From the NCBI GenBank assembly GCA_949316495.1, contig OX439012.1:25218666-25282665 (forward strand): a DNA stretch of 64,000 nt. Reading direction: 5' to 3'. Origin of the DNA: Amphiduros pacificus. Its lineage: Eukaryota > Annelida > Polychaeta > Phyllodocida > Hesionidae. Every line of letters starts with the position of its first letter. Within the stretch, counting starts at the first letter, position 1. Under the pieces are notes generated by a model. That model searched no databases. It saw only the letters and a program-made list of their open reading frames with translations, and was not told where the DNA came from. Shown here piece by piece: positions 30,447 to 40,849 of this stretch. A program made the position numbers and the translations under genes.

Positions 30447-33340
30447 TCAGTCACAGTCCTTGGAAAAATAGCAGCAAGGGTCCCAGTTTATTGCGATTTC
30501 TATATTGCAATTTCCATGGTTTTTCCTTGTAGATGCCGATTTCATTTCGATATGCTCGAGTACTTTCAGAGCTGTTATATATATTATAGCCTTGTATAAT
30601 AAAACCAGCCTCCGAGTACACCCTGTGAGTGAATCCCGTTTTAGGTCTTCCAGGAGTTTTGTTATAGTGCCTGGTTTTCTCTTCCAATTGTCAGACAAAT
30701 CTTTGCAGTGATTCTATTCGGTCTATGTCTTTTTTGAGATAAGAGTCCCACATGCTTGGCAAGGGTAATTTAGGAAGCCTATTTGATATTTCCTGGGCAC
30801 ATGTTGAAATTCCTTCTTATGAATCCCAGTACTTGATTTGCTTTGCAGATGATATTAATATGCTGATTCCATTTCATATCTGAATTCCATATTGCAATTT
30901 CCATAGTTTTCAGCACAATGCAAATCACCTTTAGGCTTATTATATGTACCTGTAGCGTCAGCACAATGCAAAACACTACTAGGCTTAATGGATTTTAAAT
31001 GTTTATAAATAATAAAACAAGGTGGCCCATATTTTACCTCATATGGCCAAGTGTGATTATATATGCAAGTCTACCTGGAATTTTGTTTATCGTATTTGAA
31101 TTTTTTCCTGAATTTATACATCTGAGTTTTGTTTTATAAGAGTTCCCTAAAAGTGGCTTACAGCCCATGCCCCCAGAACACATCATTTTTCAATTTTCCT
31201 CTTTTTACCAGAATAAGCATGTATGAACTTGCAGTTAGTGCCAAAGGGGCACTCACCATACATAGAGTAGTTATGACAGATATGCTTGTTATCTATGGGT
31301 CTTTCAATATTGAAATGATCGTATATGTCTAGCCTCCGTAGTGTAGCATCAATACCTGCAAGTGCATTTGATTTTGATAAAGATAAACCACTAATGAGTA
31401 GGCCTTGAGCTTCATGATATTGACGTACTTTCAGAAATTGTCCACTGCATTTTGTTAATTTTTAGCCAAACTCATTTGCTTAATTGCTTTGATGGTGTTT
31501 CCTGCTTTTCCTATCACTAAGCCCATCTTGTCTCCTGGGAGTTCCCTCAGCAGATGCACATATGGGTGTCTCAATGAGCATTCTAAAGCATTTTTTTAGA
31601 ATGGTTTGTTCACCTATAGACTCCTTGCTATCTACAGTTCCCACGTCTGGTGACGTTCTGGGAAGTGGAAGGGCTAGTAAATCTGGAAAGTCATGGAGGT
31701 CAACTTTTTCATCAATTACAATTTTAGCCACTATTTGCTGGAAAAAACACTGAGCTCCCTGATCAGATAATGTGAAAGAATCATCTAGCATGTAATCAGC
31801 CCTGAGGCAGTTGTCAAATAGATCCATGGTGTTGACAAAAGTGGTATTTTTGTGTTTGCTCAGATTTCTAATTCTAGTATTTAAAATAGCCTGATCTCCG
31901 TGAAAAGCTTCAAAAGGTAGCAAAGTAAAAACTAATAACTTTGCATGTGTGAAATTTTGGAGTTTACTGATGATAATTGGGACACAACTAGCAATTTCAT
32001 CAATTGTGATATTTCTGTCTGGACTACAAATATCTGCCCCAAGCATGCAGATGATTGCATGAAAATTCTGGAGACTCCGGGAACAATTTTCATCATCCAT
32101 ACCTGTTTTGAACTCAGAGTGATTTTGACCTAGCTAATGGTACCACATTATAATCATTACAGTCACTCATCCTAGCAATCTTCTTACTGCTACAATCATC
32201 AGTTAGAATAAGTACTTTAGGCTTAACATTGATTTTATCCTAGAACCGGTTTGCTCATCTTAGCTAAATCTGTATTTGTTTTCCTCTCAAAATTCAACTT
32301 CTCATGAAGTAACAGGATTTCTCTATCCTTAGCTGTGATGATACCCTTTAACTCAAATTTTTAACACATTCCTGTTCACATCTTTCCTTTTATAATTGTC
32401 AATTCAGCAATAGTCTGTTTCTGATCATTAATATTCACCTTGAGTTCTTCAATTTCATGTTTAAGTTTATCGTTGGCCCTTGTTGTGTTCTCTCTGGCAG
32501 CAGTAGCTTTCTGTTTGCCTGTTTGAGCTGCGTCATCATTGATAAAAGTTGTGTCATCCTCCATCGGCTCAGTGCAGCCCTTGGCCATGATTCTGGTAGA
32601 TATGGGTTACCTGTAAAGTATATGTTCATAAAATTGTAATAGTGTTACCCATGGTTTGTGAGTATCCGTCGTTGGGGGACGTGGACGGGGGATCGATACT
32701 CTACTCTTACTCTACTTTACTCGCTGGCTGTGAGGCGGGGCACGGAACCTAGCAACCCTATCTACCCATATGAGGTGTGAGGTAATAAGGACTGCAGACA
32801 CAGGATATACACTGCACAATAGTTACCTTTATTCGGTGCTATGAATCCTTGTCTGGCTAGGCGGGCATGGCAATGAGCGAGGCATATAAACTACCCAAAT
32901 GCATGAGTCCTGAGAATACATAAAACACCCAAGTCTATGCGGTCACGATGCTGAGAGTCGTGGATCTTTCGAGGCAAGTGGACGCTGGAACTCTGCTCTC
33001 CGGTCTCCGCCGTCTAACAGTTGCGGGCCCTTTTAAAGGATCGTTGAGCATCATGTGTGTGGGGTTTGCCTGCATGGCTTCCTTTTGCGACACTGAGTTT
33101 TACCTGGACTCTTCTTGCCTGCGTGGCCTACTTTTGCGACACGGGGTTTCACATGGGCTCGTCTTGCCTGCAAGTGATCTCTTATGCCCGGTGAGTCATC
33201 TCCAGGTCCGGTGGTTAAGGCAATGCATCAACCTGCACTTGTTGACTTCACGCGGCACACAAGATCTATGCATGATGTTCTGCCAGAGACCGTGATTGTC
33301 CATGATTGTCTATATATATTCTTAAGAGTCTCTGGGTAGG
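30447..33340 (-). mobile_element. CR1-like LINE, ORF1 present, most of ORF2 deleted
   Basis: On the minus strand the order is: a possible 5' UTR (about 33340-32640, with a roughly 52-bp duplication around CTTTTGCGACAC), ORF1 from 32588, then only the 3' end of the reverse-transcriptase ORF2 (30976-30447). The ORF2 end is recognised by MKWNQHINIICKANQVLGFI and NMCPGNIK, which in LINEs precede the last part of the protein. An esterase-bearing ORF1 is described for CR1-like elements. Confidence 0.65.
31480..32588 (-). pseudogene. LINE ORF1: coiled coil plus SGNH-type esterase
   Basis: It starts MAKGCTEPMEDD and has a charged coiled-coil segment to about residue 70 (LKHEIEELKVNINDQKQTIA). After several breaks comes an SGNH-hydrolase-like domain: a VLILTDD strand, then HAIICMLGADIC, LLVFTLLPFEAF, LNTRIRNLSKHKNTTFVN and a final DDSFTLSDQGAQ. 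The usual GDS serine block is replaced here and the catalytic DxH end is not intact, so the copy is dead. DIRS/Ngaro-type elements also carry this fold, but the LINE 3' end downstream argues for CR1. Confidence 0.65.
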
Positions 33341-33429
33341 TAATCTATATCCTACAATAGAATTGTACTTCTCATTCACCCCAGTAGTACTAATAAATCA
33401 CCTCAGTAGTATCAACAGTAATATAGGGC

Positions 33430-33740
33430 CACGGGCCGTGGCGCAGTTGGTTAGAGCGCCAGCTTATTAACACCAGTTCCTCTGTGGTGATCCAAAGGTC
33501 GTGGGTTCGAACGCCGGCGATGCCGAGATTGAACTCATGATACAATTTCCCATATGAGCTGAGGCCCGTGCCTAAAGAGTTAACCCGTTGTCCTTGTAAA
33601 TCTGTGACCGGGTGGTTTGTCATGTCAAGGACCTGCGACATGACAATCCAGTGAGGCAGCACTATATCTGCTACAAGTAGGTCTCATCACAAAATAACTG
33701 AAATAATGTTGAAAGTGATGTAAATCCCCAAACAAACCAA
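33430..33740 (+). mobile_element. tRNA-derived SINE, well preserved
   Basis: The pol III A box TGGCGCAGTTGG and the B box GTGGGTTCGAACGCC are clear. The common body and the CCCAAACAAACC tail follow. It lies beside the 5' side of the LINE. Confidence 0.92.
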
Positions 33741-34137
33741 TTGGCAATTTCCCTTCTTCAAAAAAAAAGAGGATTATTTACCTTAAAAACAGTGGAGAAT
33801 GTGTCCAATCCTGTCGCACAAGTATTTCACTGATAGAATTGCTTGCAATAAAATATTAGTATGTACAATGTTTAAAATCAGTAAAAAGCATCAAGCATAC
33901 GTTTTCAGCTGGAACTGATGAGGACTTCTGGGTGCGACTGACATGTCAGCACTTGCCTGCATATATACCCCAGAGTTGACAACTGCTATTGAGATATTCA
34001 ACTCAATAGACATTTCCAGAAAATATCTCCACACACAACACCAGAATTTACCTTGCGATTATATTGCTTTATTTATATAGTTATTATATATTATCTGGTT
34101 TTGCCCTTTGTGGTATCAACTCTGACTTCAGCTGACT

Positions 34138-34539
34138 TCAGGTAACGCTACACAATGCGGATTCTTTGTTTTCAAATAAAGAAATGGCATGAAATAGGAA
34201 AGAAGCAGTAATGTAGACCCTCTTTGCAGTGATTCTATTCGCCCTTTGTCTGTCTTGAGGTAAAGGTCCCACACACTTGATACATATTCTAAGGTTAATG
34301 TCGTAAGCCTTTTTTATATCTCCTGGGCACATATTGAAATTGCTTCTTACAAATCCCAATACTTGATTTGCTTTGCAGACAATGTTGTTAATTTGTTGAT
34401 CCCATTTCATATCTGATTGGAGCTCGACTCCAAAGTAGGGATGATCAATATACTGTAAGATGTGACCATTTAATGTATATTTTCTTGTATCGAAAGCTTG
34501 GCTTTTTTCTTGATGCTCATTTGTCATACGTATGACCAT
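34138..34539 (-). mobile_element. Second LINE ORF2 3' fragment
   Basis: It encodes KYTLNGHILQYIDHPYFGVE, SDMKWDQQINNIVCKANQVL and NMCPGDIKKAY, the C-terminal part of a CR1-type reverse transcriptase ORF. It is close to the fragment at 30779-30976 and is slightly better preserved. Confidence 0.75.
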
Positions 34540-34549
34540 TCCTCAAGTG

Positions 34550-34870
34550 TTACACTCAGAAAAAAGTGTCTAAATATTAAACACAAAATGTGTCAGTTTT
34601 TATTCACATATATGTGCGTAGATGTTTAGGGAAAACATTTTAAATTAGACACTAAAATGTGTCTAAAATTTATACCCAAAATAGTGTTTAATGGCCTGTC
34701 ACAGTTTTTAAACACAAAAGCATGTTTAGTTGTAAAAATGTGTTTATTGAAATCATTTTATGCTCACATTAATGTGTCTACATTAAACATTTTCTCAATC
34801 ATCATTTACACCAGAGCTAAAAATATATTGATACCATTTCATATACCACTATATTTTACATGATCACTTC
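34550..34870. repeat. A+T-rich repeat of ACACAAAATGTGT-type motifs
   Basis: GTGTCTAAA, AAACACAAAATGTGTC and AAAATGTGTTTA recur in both orientations. It is probably a MITE remnant (the start reads TTACACTCAGAAAAAAGTG), but the opposite terminus was not found. Confidence 0.4.
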
Positions 34871-34988
34871 ACAATGCTAATATTTTCTTCATTACAAATA
34901 GTAATACTGTTTTCCTTTAATATGACAGTCATTTCAATACTGGTTTCATTAATCATATGTGCCATGCTGCCAAGGTATTTTAAACGTC

Positions 34989-35396
34989 CTAGTAATACCT
35001 GGCCATTTCCTGGGTAAAAGCTTTTGTTTTTTTCCCAACATAGGCCTCCCCCACCACTGCTTGTTGCAGGAAACCCAGAATCTGGGAGAAGGCACGAGGG
35101 TATCCAATGTCAAACACATAGAATGTGCCAATCAGTGCTAGAATGCACTCATTAATTGTCTGTCCATCAAAGGTGATGGCTATACCATCTCCTGCCACAA
35201 CTGCAGACTCCAGTTTCTCTCCATCCATGAAGAGGTGGAGCACTGGGCAGTCGCCTGTGGAGGTTTGTGTCATGGTCTCCGCCTCCTCCGCCACTGCATT
35301 CTGGTGCAGCCTGAGGATGGAGCTGCTGTGGTCTCCCTTGCCTCCCCTGAAGCCGATCCTGGTCTCAATGTGTGAGAGTATGGTAGAGACTCTCAA
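34989..35396 (-). pseudogene. Unrecognised transposon-type ORF fragment
   Basis: An open stretch of about 135 codons with no ATG at its start. An acceptor-like TTATATGTTGTAG lies just upstream, so it may be an exon. It contains ITFDGQTINECILALIGTFY and VFDIGYPRAFSQILGFLQQA. I have a vague memory of this motif in multicopy proteins but cannot name it. It flanks the PHD-finger transposon at 35694-37580, which seems to have inserted into its element. Confidence 0.4.
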
Positions 35397-36041
35397 GTCA
35401 CCCTACAACATATAAGAAAACTTTTAGATATTTGACAGTATAAAACTGGTAATCAACAACAATAGCAAGACATTAAAGATCTATAGTATTTTAGACCTAC
35501 CTAACTTGATGTGGCGTTGACTTGTTATGTAGATCTAGTGCTGAGCTTGGATGACAGTGACATCACTTGGCTGTTTGCTGCTCCTGAAACACATGTAAAA
35601 GGATCAATATATGATGTGTACATATTTTTAATGACTTAATTACTTTATCACATACAGCAAATTAATTCTGCTTCCTTAAAACCATTGTTATCACATGGAG
35701 TAATTAAGATGGAGGGTGGACTGGGGGAACATCAAAGGTTTCATGTGCGTTGTCCGCGACGCCTTATCTAAACCGGCTCACACCCACTAATTGGCAGCTT
35801 GGCCTGCCACTAATTGGCTGCTGGGCCGGCTGTCAGCAAGGGGGCTGGCAGATATGCTCAGCACCTCTGCAGTTTGACAGTTGTCAAAATGAATCCCTGA
35901 ACTGTCAAACTTTTATCCCATATTATATCTTAATAAAGAATAGTCTTTCAGCAGTCTGCATTTACTAGTATACACAGTCTCTAAAAAGTCATAAATTTTT
36001 ATACTGGTAGAAAGTTTATTAGAGTTTATTAGAGTGGCAAA

Positions 36042-36254
36042 ATGGAGGATTTCTCTGATGACTACACTCAAATTTATTGTTTCTGTCTGCAAGCTGAAAC
36101 TATGGATATGATAGCTTGTGATAATCCAAATTGTGAATTAGAGTGGTTTCATCTCAGTTGTGTGGGACTTACTGAGGAAGAGGTTCCTGAGGGAGAATGG
36201 TTTTGTGATGACTGCAGACCACAAAAAGGTGATCTTTTTGTTAATAATAATTAA
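36042..36254 (+). CDS. 70-residue ING-type PHD-finger protein inside the 1.9-kb transposon
   Basis: An intronless frame from ATG (AAAATGG context) to TAA. It has the complete Cys4-His-Cys3 pattern: C13, C15, C26, C31, H37, C40, C55 and C58. MDMIACDNPNCELEWFHLSC is very close to the ING class, which reads histone H3 trimethylated on lysine 4. Y12, M23 and W35 sit where ING proteins have their aromatic cage. The protein is almost nothing but the finger. It lies within intact terminal repeats, so it moves with the element. A splice donor (AAAAAG then GTGATC) at about 36230 could extend it. A real histone-binding role is an inference. Confidence 0.75.
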   Translation: MEDFSDDYTQIYCFCLQAETMDMIACDNPNCELEWFHLSCVGLTEEEVPEGEWFCDDCRPQKGDLFVNNN

Positions 36255-36529
36255 ACTGGGAGATAAAAGCACATTTTACTTTTCTCTGTTTATTCAAAAA
36301 TGGCTACAGTTTTAATATATTTTGTTTTTTTCCCTATTAATTACATTTATCTTTATTATTTTTTGTTACATTATATATCAAATCATGGTTTTACAACTGA
36401 CCACTTGGTAATTAACATGCTATTCTCAGCAGACTCTCTTTTTCAACTTGCACATTTCTTTTGTCATATTCAACTTACAATGTAATTCTATAATTAACAT
36501 GATGCATATCAGTGTCTCTTTTATATTTC

Positions 36530-36640
36530 TAATCATTTGAACTTGTACATTCAATAAAATCAGGTTTGGAACCATTTGTAGATTTCTGTGCATCTTCTCT
36601 CCCACACAGCCTGCAGAGATCCTCAAGGTGAAGCGCTGAA
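36530..36640 (-). CDS. Exon-like piece with LCRLCG zinc motif in the PHD transposon
   Basis: After the acceptor-like ATGTTTTTCAG, one minus-strand frame reads LHLEDLCRLCGREDAQKSTN and then GSKPDFIECTSSND to a stop. DLCRLCG resembles the first half of zinc fingers seen at the N-terminus of RAG1-like and other transposon proteins. It is too short to assign. Confidence 0.35.
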
Positions 36641-36956
36641 AAACATAAAATTTAATCATTATCTATTTTTCATTCACTCCATTCATTCATTTATTTTCAT
36701 TTGCTTATTCGTGAATTTTCATTAATTTATTTTCATTCATTAATTTTCATTCACAATTGTAATGAAAATGCTTTTTATTTAATATTTTGAGGATGATGAA
36801 AAAGCAAAACAGTGCATAATTTCTGGATCAAGATTTGGCCAGTTCCCCCAGTTCATATTGCTTTCAGACAGAAATTGGCTATAAAACCAACATAATTCAA
36901 AAGGGCATAGATTCTATTTTACATGTAAAACATGTGTATGCCAAAGATCAGAGTAA

Positions 36957-37313
36957 TATTTTCATTTGGGAATTCCCTGTGCCATAAAAACCATGAAAAA
37001 CTGGCAACTTTTGCACAGTGGATTGTAATCCCCAGCTGGCCACTGGGCAGCATTCCCCAAAATCAGGCACAAGTTTGACCTCAAAGTTCACCCATCGCAC
37101 TGCATCACACCCTAATAAAAAACACATGTTTAGACACCTGATAAACTCATCTGTTTGCCCCCCAAATCTCAATGCACGCAAATAAGGGTAACATTAATCA
37201 AATACAGAATTGAAATACCAACCTTTCTGGCCAGGATCCATCATGGTTGAGTCTTCTGAATCCATATTTCAGCTTCATAACATCACAGAGAAACCAAATA
37301 ACCACCAAACTGA
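36957..37313 (-). CDS. Possible two-exon gene in the PHD transposon
   Basis: On the minus strand, MDSEDSTMMDPGQK ends at a donor (AAAG then GTTGGT). After an acceptor (TTTTTTATTAG) the frame continues GCDAVRWVNFEVKLVPDFGE and on to a stop near 36957. A minus-strand AATAAA lies about 175 bp further on, near 36780. The phases agree (one base plus two). The product, about 70 residues, is not recognised. Confidence 0.4.
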
Positions 37314-37587
37314 TCAGCAAGGAAATTCAAAACCAAAGAAAATGGCGGGGAAGCCCCCAGCCTCGTTCTGGAGGGGGAATCCCCATATGATAATTAGGCA
37401 GGCCAGAGGCACAGATAGGGTTTCTGCTAAGCAAACAAATGCCGACCGGCCTGGCAGGACAACACACATGCAGATCAGAAGAAGTCACACCACACTGCTA
37501 TCTGGGCGGCTGCTGCCCAGCACTAATTGGTAGCTAATTGGCTTAAAATCCTGTGCTCCCTCCATCTTAATTACTCCATGGTTATCA

Positions 37588-38330
37588 TGAATAAAGTTAA
37601 ATAATGAAACAGTAAATTTATATGTCCAGTACAGTGTATTGCAAGCATGATGCCCCCTGGTCGCTCTTACACAGGGTGATTTGAGAGCTTTGAGCTTGCT
37701 GAACGTTGTGAAACTCAAAGATTCCAAGCATACGTTTTCATGATAACATTCAATCATTTGCAACACAGATTCTATGTGTACTTACCCCCAGAGTGTCCCT
37801 CATACAGGCGAGATCTTGGTCTGTGAACGTGTTCCTGTTGTGGATAAACTGCTTGTGTTTCTCTTCAGAGATTGTGCCCCATCTTTCAAACTGCAGGATG
37901 GCGGGAAACTGGGTCACGTGCCAAGTAGGTCAGGGCCAATCAATGCTCGTGCCAGCCAGGCACCCCCACGCTCCCAGCACATGCAGCCAATCAGGCCCGC
38001 GTGGCCCGCCAGTGTGTGGGCCTCAAGCCTGCTGCCAGGCAGGGAGGAAGATCTACTCGCCAAGCTGATAGCACTTTGACATCTCTGACTCCAAGCTGCT
38101 ATTCTGGCATCACAAACTAACTTTGTTCTTCTTTGGACATAATAGTGTCAGACATGCATATAACTCTGACAACATGGACTTAGATTCAAGTTTACATTTC
38201 AACAATAAAAGCCAGTAATCCCCCAGAGACAGGCTCATATCCCGTGTTTGTTGAGTGATTATTTCACTATACACGAAAATGTGCGCAACTTTGAGATGTA
38301 AATAAAGGAATACACACAATGAATGTCCTG
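37588..38330. other. Right flank of the PHD transposon, unassigned transposon-like sequence
   Basis: The minus frame across 37766-37581 (LQMIECYHENVCLESLSF) runs up to the target duplication and is interrupted by the insertion. It may belong to the same older element as 34989-35396. The G+C-rich patch at 37900-38060 has open frames on both frames of the plus strand without recognisable protein. Confidence 0.35.
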
Positions 38331-38919
38331 TTTGATGTTAGCATCAAATATACAATGAAAATACATTCCAACGCAATTATAATTGGAATAAAGTTATCTC
38401 AACTATAGGTTTATGAGCACAACACAAAATAGCTTATTTATTAGCTCTTTTTTCCATGTATTGTGCAACTGTATAGTGAATACACATGTAGAGGAACGGG
38501 CCTGGAGTGTTTACTTGGGAAATTGTGATTATCTTAATCAGTAATTAGCAGGCGCTGGCCTTATCTATACCCCATTATGTGTATACTTTGGACAGTTTTT
38601 ACCGAGAGTGTAGCATTGACCTCTTGAAACAATTTCTTGGATGGGTTGAGGTATCAGTCACATTACGAGAAATAATTAAAGAGAAATGATGAATATTTTA
38701 AACTTAATGTATTGAATTGCAGTATTCCACAAAGATTGTGTTAATTTCCGGGGCCATTATTTATGATGGCTGTGTCCACAGGGGGTTGATTGCTAACATT
38801 TATCAGATACCAGGACCTTTACATTATGGTGGTTTTGACTTTACATTGAAGTTTGTTTTGAAAATCTTGAATGGGGCACAATTCTGAAAACATATACCAG
38901 ACATATATTCCAAACAAAA

Positions 38920-40102
38920 TTACTCATAAACTTCAGATACATATTCTGACATTTTAAAATCATTCCGGTTCCATTGCTTTGGAGCTAGAACATTTATTTT
39001 TCCAGAAATAAACAAGATTGTACTGTGACCTTTTAGTCCTTCCCTTAGTTTGGTGATATCATCAGACCTTGAATCTTTTCTAGGTGAAATAATGCTTATT
39101 ATGCCCTGAAGTAACTTGCATGCTGTCAAAATGGGTCTTGACCACTTCTGAGTTGAAGAGAACACAAGGGAGTACATAACATAATCTGTGCAATCTTCTC
39201 TGTAGCATTTAATGATTGTCTCATACAAATAGCTGGCAAAATGTATCAATCTATTTTTGTCATATTTCAATATATGAGCCTGTTCCAATGGACGACAAAA
39301 CTGCAAAAAACAAAATATGCAATAAACACCATACTCCACATTGAATATTTTTTTAGGGTCAGGTGGTATCAATAACAACTACACTAAGCTGTGTTAGACC
39401 ATCACATAACATATACTTAACTTCAAATAATTCCTCCATGACACCAGACCCCTTCTTGTACGAATCCGTCTCCGCCTTCCTTTGTAATGCTGTTGTATAT
39501 CGCTGCTTTTTGAGTTGGCCCTTGTGTTTATATTCGAGTGTCTTTTCTCTTTGTTGGTACTGACGATCTTTATCTACCTTTATTAGACTTGACATGACTG
39601 GTAATCTAGGGATAGGGTTGCCGACTGCTTGAGACAACTTCACAAGGGATTCATAGATTGAGAGGATAGCCTGTCTGCTCAGTCTATTGTTCATGACTTC
39701 CCTTAGTTCGGTGATATCACCAGACCTCGAATCTTTTCTAGGTGAAGTAATGCTTATTATGCCTTGAAGTGACTCGCATGCAGTCAAAATGGGTCTTGAC
39801 CACTTCTGAGTTAAAGAGAACACAAGGGAGTACATAACACAATCTGTGCAGTCTCCTCTGTAGCATGTAATGATTGTCTCATACAAATAGCTGGCAAAAT
39901 GTATCAATCTCTCTTTGTCGTATTTCAATATGTCAGCCTGTTCCATTTCTGCATGAATCCTTTGTGCCAGATCAAATGAAAATAAACATTGAACTTTCAT
40001 TTGCTCAGGTTTCATTCGCCCAAAAAACATGTATCCAGAAAAGTGACAATTATTCGCTTGTTTCTGTTGGAGGCAATTGAGGTGATGCACACAGTATAAC
40101 AC
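38920..40102 (-). CDS. Unrecognised gene or transposon ORF with a roughly 245-bp internal duplication
   Basis: The upstream frame (40102-39359) encodes about 247 residues including CHFSGYMFFGRMKPEQMKVQ, KYDKERLIHFASYLYETIIT and a basic, glutamine-rich end. A second frame (39378-38920) repeats KYDKNRLIHFASYLYETIIK, CYREDCTDYVMYSLVFSSTQ and KWSRPILTA. The copies lie about 660 bp apart and look over 90% identical in DNA. I cannot name the family. The duplication is direct, so unequal exchange or a nested tandem copy is likely. Confidence 0.45.
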
Positions 40103-40849
40103 AATAATGTCAACATTTGGGTCCGGTTAGCTCACAACTTCAAGCATTCTACATGTTTTCCAATCGGCATCCATTGTCAGGTATTGTACTATCATGTCTT
40201 CATCGTACAAATTACCATTGCAATGTCTGTGGAGCTCTTGTTTACTTAGGTCATTGACATATTTATCAAGAACCACAAATATCAAATGGTATTAGTCTTT
40301 TAAACAATTTATACATATTTATTATATACATAACAGATTTTGTTAAAATGTGATGTAAGGATTGTTTATATCTTGTACAGTTATACATTATTATAGGATC
40401 ATTCTACAACATTTCAGCTACTTATGTATCAGTACCTCCACACAACTTTCTAGAGATCCTTTATCTACCTTTTGAATACCTTTGTAGGACTTTACAGGCA
40501 CGTATTCATGGGGATGTATATGGGACCATTCTACTACCAATTTACTACCTTACTACAACCTTTTGGCTAGCTACATATATATCAATACCTTCTAACATTT
40601 TAGGGGCCTTATTTCTAACATCTGAATACCTTTGTAGGATGTCTGAATGTACTTTCTCATAGCATCCAAATAGGACTATTCTCATACTGGATCATTCTGC
40701 TACACTTCTAAAACAAACATGTCACACAAGACAATATATATTATGTCTACCTTATTTATTTTTACTTCAATGCCATTTATGTACAGTTTATTTACATATA
40801 TTCATTAATCTAATATCCTTCATCAAGCTCTCTTTCATCATCTACACAT

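Larger units (their letters stand above)
35694..37580. mobile_element. 1.9-kb DNA transposon with perfect 23-bp TIRs and 7-bp target duplication, carries a PHD finger
   Basis: The left terminus starts CATGGAGTAATTAAGATGG at 35694. The right terminus is its exact 23-bp inverse, ending at 37580. GTTATCA occurs immediately outside both ends (35687-35693 and 37581-37587), a perfect 7-bp target duplication, so insertion was recent. Inside are a PHD-finger gene on the plus strand, two minus-strand exon-like pieces, and subterminal ACTAATTGG/CAATTAGT repeats. No transposase is recognised, so it is probably non-autonomous or belongs to an unassigned family. Confidence 0.9.

Noticed and set aside
32640-33340. 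Long terminal repeat
   Set aside because: No matching second copy, primer-binding site or adjacent retroviral-type domain was found. A LINE 5' UTR is the simpler reading.
33430-33740. Functional tRNA gene
   Set aside because: A and B boxes are present but the folded tRNA is not, and the same head with a long common tail occurs in six other places, so it is a SINE.
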